Below are positions 34,601 to 44,200 of a DNA stretch of 64,000 nucleotides, piece after piece. Under the pieces are notes generated by a model. It was given only the letters and a program-made list of their open reading frames with translations, was not told the DNA's origin and ran no database searches. Numbering within the stretch: position 1 is the first letter of the stretch; the number at the start of each line of letters is the position of its first letter. This stretch comes from Toxorhynchites rutilus septentrionalis (lineage: Eukaryota; Arthropoda; Insecta; Diptera; Culicidae), in the NCBI RefSeq assembly GCF_029784135.1, contig NC_073745.1, forward strand, positions 42,178,420 to 42,242,419. Reading direction: 5' to 3'. Both the position numbers and the translations under genes were made by a program.

Positions 34601-35379
34601 CTGGAATTGATGGCTAGAGCAATCGCGTCCGCATATTTTTTCCAGTCAATGTGTCTTGTGAGGTCGTATGCCATGTTTATTGATTCAGAAGAATTCAACC
34701 CATTGGTGATAGAAATTTTGATTGGCAAGTGGTCACTACCGTTGGGATCCTGGATTACATTCCACTTGCAATCTAACGATAGTGAATTCGAGCAAAGCGA
34801 GAGGTCAAGAGCACTTGGTTTAGCAGGAGGTTTAGGTACACGTGTTGTTTCCCCAGTGTTCAAAACGGTCATATTGAAGCTGTTACAAAGGTCATATATC
34901 AACGATGAACGATTGTCGTCGTACTGTTCCCCCCAGGCAGTTCCGTGAGAGTTGAAGTCTCCCAAGATTAATCGTGGCTCAGGAAGGAGTGAGCACATGT
35001 CAACAAGTTGCTTGCGGCTAACCGCAGCTCTCGGAGGCCAATACAAGCTGACTATACAGAGGTCTTTGCCTCTGATGTTTGCATGACAAGCAACAGCTTC
35101 GATCCCTCCAATAGGTGGAAGGTCAATTCTAAAAAATGAGTGACACTTATTGATCCCCAATAGTACCCCTCCGTATCTGTCATCACGGTCCAAGCGTATT
35201 ATATTAAAATCGTGGAAAGAGAGATCATTTTGAGAAGAGAGCCAGGTTTCGGATAGAGCAAAAACATCACAATTGAGTTTATGAATTAGAAATTTGAATG
35301 TATCCAATTTAGGGATAAGACTACGACAATTCCACTGTAAAACAGTGATATCTCCGACCTCTCTATTTAAATTAGACAT
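31696..35379 (-). CDS. LINE ORF2: endonuclease-reverse transcriptase-RNase H
   Basis: About 1,227 codons from the ATG at 35379. An in-frame TTG precedes it, and I prefer the ATG because it overlaps the ORF1 stop as ATGTCTAA. Numbering below counts from the TTG. Residues ~10-225 form an APE-type endonuclease (QWN near 16, SETW 44-47, GDFN 141-144, SDHLP 216-220). Residues ~440-720 form the reverse transcriptase (FLDIKGAFD near 569-577, GLPQGSCLSP near 626-635, LADD 658-661 as the catalytic box, with Leu where Tyr or Phe is usual). Residues ~940-1070 form an RNase H domain (FTDGS with D950, E983, TDS with D1007, NERADSLAK with D1062). The C-terminus has a Cys/His cluster (C1161, C1163, H1168/H1172, C1177). 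It nicks target DNA and copies the element RNA there. No breaks were found. Confidence 0.95.
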   Translation of the reverse strand: MSNLNREVGDITVLQWNCRSLIPKLDTFKFLIHKLNCDVFALSETWLSSQNDLSFHDFNIIRLDRDDRYGGVLLGINKCHSFFRIDLPPIGGIEAVACHANIRGKDLCIVSLYWPPRAAVSRKQLVDMCSLLPEPRLILGDFNSHGTAWGEQYDDNRSSLIYDLCNSFNMTVLNTGETTRVPKPPAKPSALDLSLCSNSLSLDCKWNVIQDPNGSDHLPIKISITNGLNSSESINMAYDLTRHIDWKKYADAIALAINSRDGLPPLEEYNFISRLIYDSAVRAQTKPIPGSTIRRRPPNPWWDGQCSKLYGDKSNAFKAFRKRGTPENFQKYLDLENQFKNLIKGKKRAYWRNFVGGLSRETSMKKLWKVARNMRNRSSSNESEEYSHRWIFNFARKVCPDSAPVQRIIRDIPQDRCDLDSEFSMVEFSLALLSCNNSAPGSDRIKFNLLKNLPDVAKHRLLNLFNRFLEHNIVPDDWRQVRVIAIQKPGKPASDFNSYRPIAMLSCIRKLLEKIILFRLDRWVETNGLLSDTQYGFRRGKGTNDCLALLSSEIQLAYAEKKQMASVFLDIKGAFDSVSIEVLSDKLQSRGLPPLLNNMLYNLLCEKHLNFSHGDSAVSRVSYMGLPQGSCLSPLLYNFYVSDIDNCLTQNCSLRQLADDGVVSVVGSNESDLQESLQDTLNNFSTWAIGLGIEFSTEKTEMVVFSRKHKPAKPKLQLLGKPITHAMSFKYLGVWFDSKCTWGAHIRYLSKKCQQRINFLRTITGTWWGAHPEDLIMLYRTTILSVMEYGSFCFQSAAKTHLIKLERIQYLCLRIALGCMPSTHTMSLEVLAGLLPLKDRFNLLSLRFLIRCKVMNPLVIGNFEQLIELNFHSGFMSSYHEFVSMQVDPSSYIPNRVCFPDYINSSVHFDLSMKQDIHGTSDYLRSRIVPTIFDAKYGDINCDNMYFTDGSSMNESTGFGVFNEFFSTSHSLQNPCSVYIAELAAIHWALDSVASRPVEHYYIVTDSLSSVEAIRSVRPEKHSPYFLERIRVILSALSRRCYVITFVWVPSHCSILGNERADSLAKVGAIEGDIYQRQIAFNEFYSLVRKNTIVNWQRKWNEDELGRWFHSIIPKVSLKPWFKSLDLSRDFIRTFSRLMSNHCSLDALLFRINLADNNLCVCGQGYHDIEHVVWSCELYLVARSNLVVTLRARGRQPNVPVRDVLARLDLDYMSQIYVFLKAIDLRV

Positions 35380-36943
35380 CAAGAGAGATAATCATTGCAA
35401 GGAGGGGCCATGTTTGCATCAATTGCTGCAAAATTGTCTTTAGTACTGGAAGCATTGCGGTGACAATGGTTCTGATGGAGTCGGAAACATTAAAACACGT
35501 GAAGATTTGATCCACAAGGTCAGACAACTTTATAAATCCCGATTGGGAAGTTGAACTTGACGGAAAAACAGGGACAGTTGGGGTTTTTGATGTCCCCTCG
35601 AGTGCTGGGTCGTTCGAAGGTGAACTATTACCACGGAGGCCAGGAGGGACCTGATTTTGCTTATCCGCTGCACTCGATTTTTTGGGCAAGCTAACAGGGG
35701 GTATCACCGGAGGGACTTGTCCTTGAACTTTGGGAGTGGTCACATTTTTGCGCCGGGAATTCCCTTGAGAAATAAACGGCGTGCCCCCGTTAGCTGTATC
35801 CGCTTCCATTTCGTCAACTGGCAACGTAGCGAAGACATTGTGTGTATTGATTGGTTGTTGTTCTTGAGCCAGTGGAGAAGCGCCCTTCAAAATTTCTGCG
35901 AAAGTGCGTTTAGAGCGTTCCCTCAAAGAGCGCTTCTGTTTCTCCCAGCGAGCCTTGTATGTTTCACAAGCTGAGAGCACGTGTGGGGATCCCCCGCAAT
36001 ATGGACACTTATGCTCAGTCGCACTGCAGGATTTCCCCTCATGTTGTTCTCCGCAAGTGGCACATCGTTCTTTATTGGCACAATAAGCAGCCGTGTGACC
36101 AACTGACTTGCACTTTAGACAAGTCATTGGCTTTGGAATAAAAAGTCGCACGGCTAACCTCAATTTATCTACCATCACGTAGTCAGGGAGAGCTGAACCA
36201 GCGAAGGTGACTCGAAACGAGTTGGACGGCGTAAATTTCTTTTCTTCTCCTTCATGGGAGACTGTTCCGAGCTGGCGGCAACCCAAGATCTTAACAGTCG
36301 TCGAGGGCAGTTTTTTAAAACGGCCGGTACCTTCACTCGTAATGTATTCGCACGTCAAGCCCGTTTCGGTTATCACACCCTCAATTTCGACTATGTGAGA
36401 GGGTATGTAGACCCGATACTCAATTGTAAAATGCTGATCGACAACAATCTTGTTTGCGTCTTTTCGATCATTCACGACAACTCGCAATTTGTTTGGTCTA
36501 ACCTTCGAAATTTCCGAAACGGAGGTATACCTTGCCAGATCTTTCGCGATCTGCATGACTCTCAACGCCTTTCCATTTGGCTTAGGCCTGAAGAAAACAA
36601 CCCAGGGACCAGTTCCGGGCGCATCTTCTGGATAGACCTTTACACGGGGAGTGGGAATAACAGGGGGGGAAGGCGAGGACAGGGATTGAGAGTGGGAAGG
36701 CGAAGGTTGAGAAGGAGCGGGAAGAACAGAGGGAGAAGACGAGGTTGAAGGTAGAGTGGGATCGTTAAGGGCAGATGGGAGATTTGCTAGTTTTTTGGAG
36801 GGAGGCTTGGTAGGGTTAGCTGACTCGTCCCCAGAAGAAGTATCTTCCGTATTTGGAACACGTTTGAGTGACTTTTTTTTATCCGTTAGGAGGGAACTAG
36901 AGTCAGAGACCTCCATATCCGAAGGTCCCCCACTCTCTGCCAT
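35372..36943 (-). CDS. LINE ORF1: gag-like RNA-binding protein
   Basis: 523 codons beginning MAESGGPSDMEVSDSSS. Residues 1-100 are a disordered Ser/Pro/Thr-rich region. Residues ~110-270 are probably an RRM-like fold. Three CCHC zinc knuckles follow: C275-C288 (CX2CX4HX4C), C294-C306 (CX2CX3HX4C) and C313-C326 (CX2CX4HX4C). A basic stretch (RWEKQKRSLRERSKR) comes next, then a long low-complexity tail. In this class of LINEs ORF1 coats the element RNA to form the ribonucleoprotein used for retrotransposition. Its stop overlaps the ORF2 start by 8 nt. The start is the first ATG after an AT-rich leader. No frameshift was seen. Confidence 0.93.
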   Translation of the reverse strand: MAESGGPSDMEVSDSSSLLTDKKKSLKRVPNTEDTSSGDESANPTKPPSKKLANLPSALNDPTLPSTSSSPSVLPAPSQPSPSHSQSLSSPSPPVIPTPRVKVYPEDAPGTGPWVVFFRPKPNGKALRVMQIAKDLARYTSVSEISKVRPNKLRVVVNDRKDANKIVVDQHFTIEYRVYIPSHIVEIEGVITETGLTCEYITSEGTGRFKKLPSTTVKILGCRQLGTVSHEGEEKKFTPSNSFRVTFAGSALPDYVMVDKLRLAVRLFIPKPMTCLKCKSVGHTAAYCANKERCATCGEQHEGKSCSATEHKCPYCGGSPHVLSACETYKARWEKQKRSLRERSKRTFAEILKGASPLAQEQQPINTHNVFATLPVDEMEADTANGGTPFISQGNSRRKNVTTPKVQGQVPPVIPPVSLPKKSSAADKQNQVPPGLRGNSSPSNDPALEGTSKTPTVPVFPSSSTSQSGFIKLSDLVDQIFTCFNVSDSIRTIVTAMLPVLKTILQQLMQTWPLLAMIISLDV

Positions 36944-37666
36944 TTTAAATTTTCACTTATATTCTAAGTATTTTTTTAAACAATATTTCACAATAAAATA
37001 ATTCACAAAAACAAAAAAAAAAAACTTATAATTATTAAATATTTTCTCTCAGTATATTCAATCTTATTCACCTATGAACGCACTCCAGTGCAGATGAACG
37101 GGAGCGTGCTGAAAGCTCGTTGGTGGTGGGAATGTGCCTACGACACTGTTGGCACGATGACTCGGCGAAATCTCCAATGTCGGCGAAGCAGCGACAAAAC
37201 AAAAACCAATGCTTGGCTTTCCGAGGATGAAAGCCTTTATCCACTTGCAGGCAGGGCACTTCACTCACTATCCAGATAGTGAAATGAACTCTTCAGCGGC
37301 AAAAAAACAACAATCACGCGGTAACCGATAACGGAACTTGGACGCGACTTTCCTTCGTCTGGTTACTTCGGGCAATCGGCGAAGAATGACGAATTTTAAA
37401 ACTATATATATAAACAATTTTCTTACATCTATGGTTAGTAAGGTGGAAAACCGATTACTCGCGGTGTACTCGAGTTTAGAAGGGTGACATATTTTTAGGA
37501 GAAGGATGGGGTATAAGGAAACTGTAACAATGTTGATGAACACTCAATTCTTAAATCTGTTCGTATATCTATAGTGTTTTTACATTTCAACTTATTCTAC
37601 TATTTATATCAAGGGGACGAATTACCCGCAAAGGAAGGAAAGGAGGGTATAAGGACATAGGGACAA

Positions 37667-39604
37667 TCACACACGAAGATCGATAGCTTTAAGGAAAACA
37701 TATATATGGGACATGTAATCAAGGTCTAACCGAGCCAACACATCTCTCACCGGTACATTGGGCTGTCTTCCTCGGGCCCGAAGGGAGTTTTCTAATATCG
37801 ATCTGGCGACCAGATACACCTCGCACGACCAAACAACGTGCTCGATGTCGCGATAACCTTGGCCACAAACACAGAGATTGCTGCTGGCAAGATTGAAACG
37901 AAAGAGTAGTGCATCTAAAGAACAGTGATTGGACATGAGTCGGGAGAAGGTGCGAATAAAGTCCCGACTCAATTCCAGACTTTTGAACCACGGATTGAGG
38001 CCACTTGCGTTGCCAGTTAGCGATGGTATTTTTGCGGACTAAAGAATAAAATTCATTGAAGGCGATTTGACGCTGATAAATATCGCCTTCAATTGCACCT
38101 ACCTTTGCTAATGAGTCAGCCCTCTCATTACCCGGAATTGAGCAATGAGAAGGGACCCAGACAAAGGTAATGACATAACAGCGTCTGGATAAAGCACTCA
38201 AAATTTTTCGTATTCTCTCAAGGAAGTACGGCGAGTGCTTTTCCGGCCTCACTGAACGGATAGCTTCAATAGAACTAAGATTATCCGTTACAATGTAATA
38301 GTGTTCAACAGGTCGTGAGGCGACGCTGTCCAGCGCCCAATGAATTGCTGCCAATTCTGCAATATACACTGAGCAAGGATTCTGAAGACTGTGTGAGGTG
38401 CTAAAAAATTCGTTGAACACTCCAAATCCTGTGGACTCATTTATAGTGGACCCATCAGTAAAGTACATATTATCACAATTGATACCCCTATATTTTTCAT
38501 CGAAGATCGTTAGAGCGATCCTCGATCGTTGGTAATCTGAATATCCATGGATATCTTGCTTCATGGACAGATCAAAATGCACAGAGGAATTGATGTAGTT
38601 AGGGAAACAAACACGGTTGGGAATATACGAAGAAGGATCAACCTGCATGGAGATGAATTCATGATATGAACTCATGAATCCGGAGTGAAAATTTAGCTCA
38701 ATCAGCTGCTCAAAATTTCCGATCACCAATGGGTTCATGACCTTACACCGGATGAAGAACCGAAGAAATAATAAATTGAAGCGATCTTTTAGTGGGAGTA
38801 GGCCTGCCAAAACCTCGAGACTCATGGTATGCGTTGAGGGCATACATCCCAACGCGATACGGAGACAAAGATACTGAATTCGCTCGAGTTTAATGAGGTG
38901 TGTTTTGGCAGCTGATTGAAAACAGAAACTGCCATACTCCATCACTGAGAGAATAGTTGTTCGATACAACATTATAAGATCTTCGGGATGGGCTCCCCAC
39001 CAGGTGCCGGTAATTGTACGGAGAAAGTTTATTCTTTGTTGGCATTTTTTACTCAGATACCTAATATGGGCCCCCCAAGTACATTTGGAGTCGAACCAGA
39101 CCCCAAGATACTTGAATGACATAGCATGAGTGATCAGTTTACCCAAAAGTTGAAGCTTTGGTTTTGCTGGTCTATGCTTCCTAGAAAAAACCACCATCTC
39201 TGTTTTCTCCGTGGAGAATTCGATCCCTAGCCCAATGGCCCAGGTTGAAAAATTGTTCAAAGTATCTTGTAAGGATTCTTTCAGGTCGGATTCGTTTGAT
39301 CCTACGACAGACACCACTCCATCATCTGCAAGTTGTCTTAGGCTTCAATTTTGTGTAAGGCAATTGTCGATGTCGCTTACATAGAAGTTGTACAAAAGGG
39401 GGCTTAAACATGAGCCCTGGGGGAGGCCCATGTAAGAGAACCGACTTACTGCCGAATCTCCGTGAGAAAAGTTCAAATGTTTCTCACAAAGCAAGTTATA
39501 TAACATATTATTCAATAGAGGCGGCAGACCCCGAGAGTGTAATTTGTCTGACAAAACCTCTATTGAAACAGAATCAAAGGCCCCCTTTATGTCCAAGAAT
39601 ACTG
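37667..39604 (-). pseudogene. LINE ORF2 remnant in copy 2
   Basis: This is the 3' half of the same ORF2 family, beginning just before the reverse transcriptase motif DIKGAFD (about 39596) and running through GLPQGSCLSP, the RNase H domain (FTDGST, TDNLSS, NERADSLAK) and the Cys/His tail to the conserved end FLKAIDLRV. It is broken by a TGA at 39345-39347, replacing the Cys codon just before the LADD box, and by a deletion of about 52 bp near 38003 that shifts frame. The extreme 3' part continues in frame from about 37972 to 37667. Otherwise it is very close to copy 1 by eye. Confidence 0.95.
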
Positions 39605-39688
39605 AAGCAATTTGTTTTTTTTCGGCGTAAGACTTGCAAATTGGTTTTGATAAATATACTATTCATATTAAATATTATATGTCTATTC

Positions 39689-41155
39689 TCCCGTTCTACG
39701 CATAGCTGTCTCATGGTATGATGTTTGTATGCATAACCTTCCGGAAAACAAAAAAAAAACTCTTGTTTGTTTCCAGATTTTAAAAAACAACACCAAGTAA
39801 TAAATGTATTGGTTCAAGTACATGAATCTCATGTGCATTATTGATATCCTAATATAAACTGCTGGGACTGTTTTTTTTAAAAGAGTTATCCATAAAACCA
39901 CGTATACACGTTTGGTCAAAGCACACGATTCTTAAAATATTCTAGAATATATGTATTAGGAGAGAAGAAGGGAAGCATTGAATTGACTGAAAAACAACTT
40001 ACGTGGCTTATTGTAGAATGTTTTTGAAAGAGCCAGAAATGAATGTATTAAAAACAAATAAATAAAAAAAGGTTTAACTGAGCATGTGTATATCTTGTTA
40101 GCTAATGCCTAATACCAATGAGATTTATACTCTTCACTGTGCTTACACCACTGTGCGACTCACAAGCGATCTATCATATACTATGTGCCGATGTTACTTG
40201 GAACGGGACCAATTATGTTTACTTTGTTATGCTATCAAACTAAAAGTCTCACATGTTACTTTTTGACAAAATTAACTTTTTTAATAAAACTTTATTTTTA
40301 TGCATAACCTTTGGGAAAAACACAAAAAAAAACTTATTGTATTTTCCTAGTATTTAACAAAAAAAAAAACATCAAGTTCAATTGTCCCATGTTGTTACTC
40401 TAGGTATACTAGGTCTCACCATTTTTTTAAGCCCGTAATCAAGCTCGATTGATTCAAGTGGGGGAAATTTTTCATATTTATTTGAACAATAGTTTACTGT
40501 TCATAAAAAAATCGATGGGTTATATATTTGATATAACCGCAAGGTTGATATGAGACTACCTTTGGCTTAGTAATATTTTTTTTGTATTGAATAAATTATT
40601 GATTGATTGAAACAATTTTCGAATTCAATTGAATTCAATATATTTGCTGCGTAAATAAAAAATTTGAACAAACACCATGTAATGTAAGGCACCTTGGGTA
40701 CAAAAGTTCTCCCAACTTGCACGTATTTGCAATGCCAATTTTCCCAGGCACCTTGGTTTTGATGGCTGTGTTGGGGAAACCGTAAATAGGGCCAATCAAA
40801 ACGGGGCAGTTAGAGCGTTTAGATAGCGCTTGACATTTTACATTTATTCAATTGCTTATCTCAGGAAAATAAAGTTTTATTAATTGTGATAAATGCGTAG
40901 AAATATTTCCAATCAATTGATGTAAACATCTTTCCGATCTATTAAGAAATGTTCGAGTTATAAGCATTAGAAAACGTCCGTTTTTTCCTGCATGTTCTGT
41001 ATTTAGGTTTTCATTTTACCCTTCATATATTCCGGTTGGATGTACTCCCATTTCAAAACCCGGTGTATTGCTAAACTGAAATGCTTTAACCTTCTGATAG
41101 ACAAATATGGTAGAAAACGTTGGAACATGGAACAACTATGCGTAGAACGGCAGTA
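39689..41155 (+). mobile_element. MITE P, copy B (interrupted by E copy 2)
   Basis: The left end CCGTTCTACGCATAG at 39691 and the right end CTATGCGTAGAACGGCAGTA at about 41136-41155 match copy A. Internal landmarks (GTTCAAGTACA, CAATGAGATTTATA, CAATAGTTTACTG, CTAAACTGAAATGC) occur in the same order, with extra sequence and an E insertion at 40515-41045. It lies immediately to the right of the LINE pair. Confidence 0.75.
40515..41045 (-). mobile_element. Element E, copy 2 (shortened, inverted), inside MITE P copy B
   Basis: It begins GGTTATATATTTGATATAAC, the E terminal hairpin, and CGCAAGGTTGATATGAGACT, and ends with the E left-end sequence (CATGTTCTGTATTTAGGTTT to CATATATTCCGGTTGGATG) in reverse. 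Only about one of the internal ~95-bp units remains. It interrupts the P sequence between CTGTTCATAAAAAA and the CCGTGTATT-like segment found uninterrupted in copy A. Confidence 0.8.
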
Positions 41156-42839
41156 CTGTTGTACCAATATACGATTTATTACAGACATAACAAAGCAACA
41201 AATGTCAAAAAATATTGTGAGTGTATAATCAAATTTATAACCGCGTGAATCGTCATTTCTATATTTGAGAATATTTATGTCTGTGGAAATAGAAATTATT
41301 CACAATTGGTTTTTAGTGGGAGTGGAATACAAATGTTTAAAATGAGTGGTGGTGATGGTTAATAAAAATTGCTACGATGAGATTCGACCTTCGGTTATTT
41401 GAATTGTCAAGCAGCAGCTATTTCCCACGGCTGTCTGGAATATAATTGTAGAGCAGTTAAAACTCGTACATATGATAGGAAAAAGATGGATTCGGATACA
41501 GCATTCCTCGTTATCGTTTGTATTTCTATGGAACTGTCAAGAAATTTATACAGAAATAGTTCAGTAAGGTTCAGTGCATCTTTTGAAAGTAAAGTTGACA
41601 TGACGTAAAAATTTTCATTCGAATTTGAATAATTTGAAGCTGAAGCTCTGGCCTGCTGATCTGGTAGAGATTAATTTGCCTCCCTAAATCGCCATAGCAC
41701 CACCAGACGTCGACGCTCTTCTATGTCATCGCAGATTTTGATATGTCGTATTCTTAATATGATGAAATATGTCCTCAATTACGATCTAATATTGTTGAAC
41801 GACTTTTCACAGCTAGTAGACGAATTCCATACCAACTCGTTTTAGCAGTGAAACGTTGAGTGTGAAGACACTAGTCATTTAAGCAACTATGCAAACTTGA
41901 ATCATTTGGAAAATAATTAGAATACTTTTTAAAAAGGACCAATTTTTCTTAATTTTTTTTACAAAATTTATACTATAACTAAAATTTATACTATAACTAT
42001 AACAATAATACCTACAAAATTTCGGTCAATCATGGAATGCAGGGAATTGTTTGAATTTCATAAAAAATACCAATTTTTTCTCCATAAAATAGCACTGAAA
42101 AATAATATTTTAAAAATTGAAATCAATTTTTATCAAAAAGTTTTTTTTTCAAATTCTCAAAAATATTATATGAATAGACCATACGATTACCAACAAGTCA
42201 CCCATTTATTACATTTGCATTTTTACAGGAAGAAAGTTTTTCTAACAACAACTTTTTCATATTTTCTTGGAGAAAAATACAACTACCGTCGAGGGGGGTT
42301 AAAATGGGTTATGGGGTTGAAATTGGGTCAAAAATGGAGAATGTTACTATTGGCAATATCTTGACAAATATTGCGAATATTTTTAAAGCTATGAGTCGTT
42401 TAATAAGAGACATATTTCCACAACTTCCAATGCATAAAACTTAACTGTAGTACAAATAGTTATTATTTAATAATTCATCAAAGTTCGATGTGTAAATAGC
42501 CATCAAATAACACCTCAGAGAAAATCTCATGCGCAGCATTATACAGAACTACTAAAATTGTAAATATTGGATAGAATGATTCGTCATTAAAACATTAAAA
42601 AAAATCCATTCGAATTACAATATTTTCGAAATAATCTCTTATTTACACTGAGTGGGGGTGAGAATGGGTCAAGGACAAAATTGAATACCATGCCAAATCG
42701 ATATAATGATTGTCAGATTTTCATGAAAATTGGTAGTTTTATTCCTCATCGTAAATATTAGACCCGTATTTTTTATTTTTTTTTCATTTCCATTTTATGG
42801 TGGTCCGAAAAATCAATTTTCCCCCTTTTTCCAAAAATG
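41156..42839. other. Unassigned AT-rich DNA
   Basis: No gene was supported. GGGTCAAAA/GGGTTGAAATTGGGTC-type motifs at about 42290-42340 and 42650-42680 are shared with 44555-44770 and suggest parts of one dispersed repeat. The block 42190-42260 resembles 53970-54050. Confidence 0.4.
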
Positions 42840-43700
42840 ACCTTTTTCAATAATTAACAACTTTTAAACTACTGGACCGATTTAGATGATCGATATATCA
42901 AATTGAAGTCAATGAGCTAGTTTTGTAAGGAAAATATTGCATTTGGAAAAAACGAGATTTTGTTTTTGTAATTATTGATTGTAATTAGTTTTCATAGCTT
43001 ACATGGTTTTGGAACTAAGGTAACCATATTTTTTATATTCTTTCTTGAAAGCTGAGTTTTTTTTACATAACATATCCGAATATCAGTCAGAGAGGTGTTT
43101 TTGATTTTCGAGTGATTTTGCAAAGCTAACATGTTTTCAGTTTTCATTCAATATTCCTATGCGACTGGACAATATCTATCAGACTAGAATTCAATTTTTA
43201 TGCACATGTGGTATTTCATGTTGCTTCAAATTGGTATATCAATCATCTGAATCGGTCCGGTAATTTGAAAGTTATGAACTTATATAAAAGCCATTTTTGG
43301 AAAAAAGGAAAACATGATTTTTCGGACCATCGGTTAATTTTAAAAAATCATAACTCAATAACACAAAATAACGCATCTCTGAATTTTGGATATCTTATCT
43401 AAAAAATCTTAGATTTCAAGAAAAAAATATAAAACAATATAGCGCCCCTATTCCCGAGACAATGTAAACTATTAATAAAAATACAATCAATAATTACAAG
43501 ACCAAGACCCAATATTTCTGCAAGTATAATATTTTTCGGAACGAGACTAGCTAATTGGCTTCAATTAGATATGTCGATCATCTGAATCGGTACAGTAGTT
43601 CAAAAGTTATGAGTTTTTGATAAAAAATGACAAAAAAATTATTTTTCGGTCCACCCTGAAATGGAAATGGTGACTTATTTAATTTGATATGTAGATCATC
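42840..43700. repeat. Dispersed repeat Q, longer copy
   Basis: Repeated blocks with ATCTGAATCGGT(C/A)C(G/A)GTA..AAAGTTATGA, AATATAGCGCCCCTATTCCCG and TTTTTCGGTCCACCCTGAAATGG alternate along the segment, so the copy is itself made of diverged sub-repeats. A further piece is at 44205-44300. No protein is encoded. Confidence 0.6.
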
Positions 43701-43719
43701 CGAAACGCCGATGTCAACG

Positions 43720-44200
43720 TTTAATGATGTTTCCTCCGTTGTATCCCTGTATTATATCCCTCCTATCCGATAAACCTCTACTTAGTCGCGGCAATACATA
43801 CACATACTCTTTACAGATACATAGGTCGAAGGTTATGCAGGCCACTGAACATTCAACAAGAGCCAAAGGTTGTACCGCTCATGACAACTCTACACGAGAT
43901 GAAGATTGTACCGCCCAGTGACTATTCTACCCTGGATTCCTCGAGTCAAGAGAGATCACCACGATTGATATGAGGTACAGAATAGGGGGGCGTCGCTGAT
44001 TCCCGTGTCGGCCACACATACAGAGTACTGGAGACTGCAACATCCCAACATCTTTGTAATACTAACCTCGAGCCAACCGCGAGTAATCGGTTACATATTA
44101 CTAACATAGTCGTAAGACAAAAATTGTCAAAATATTGAACTCCCGGCCCCGTCAGGCTAACGCCATATGTGCCTTAATAAAATATATATTTTGGAAAAAA
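43720..44200 (+). mobile_element. 5'-truncated LINE 3' UTR and tail
   Basis: The right end reads GGCTAACGCCATATGTGCCT followed by TAATAAAA and an A-rich run, which I know as the shape of jockey-type LINE 3' ends in dipterans. Upstream is CTCGAGCCAACCGCGAGTAA, then TCGGTT at about 44067-44092, a block nearly shared with the 3' UTR of the LINE pair at 31-39 kb. No coding part remains. Confidence 0.7.

Larger units (their letters stand above)
31312..37405 (-). mobile_element. LINE copy 1 (apparently full length, intact)
   Basis: The 14-bp duplication AATTTTAAAACTAT (31312-31325 and 37392-37405) frames an element of about 6,066 bp (31326-37391) on the minus strand. It has a 13-T tail at 31325-31337, a 3' UTR of about 360 bp, ORF2, ORF1 and a 5' UTR of about 450 bp (36944-37391). 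Both ORFs are open. The RNase H domain plus a gag-like ORF1 with zinc knuckles place it in the I/LOA/R1-like group of non-LTR retrotransposons. I cannot fix the clade without a tree. It inserted into the 3' UTR of an older copy of its own family. Intact frames and a clear duplication point to a young insertion. Confidence 0.95.
31228..39642 (-). mobile_element. LINE copy 2 (older, 5'-truncated), split by LINE copy 1
   Basis: The 11-bp duplication ACTTGCAAATT occurs at 31228-31238 and 39632-39642. Just inside the left copy is a T run (the poly(A) tail on the minus strand, 31241-31248) and 3' UTR sequence to about 31325. The rest of this copy resumes at 37392 and runs to 39631, where it is truncated inside the reverse transcriptase domain. 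Between the halves sits the younger copy 1. The total native length of copy 2 is about 2.3 kb. Target duplication, tail and 5' truncation are the hallmarks of target-primed reverse transcription. Confidence 0.93.

Noticed and set aside
33489..36748. Plus-strand open frames of 105-164 codons across the LINE
   Set aside because: Shadows of LINE ORF1 and ORF2 on the opposite strand.
41330..41450. Possible minus-strand tRNA-like sequence (GGTCGAATCTCATCG as B box)
   Set aside because: A box and stems are not convincing, and spacing cannot be fitted to a tRNA or SINE head.
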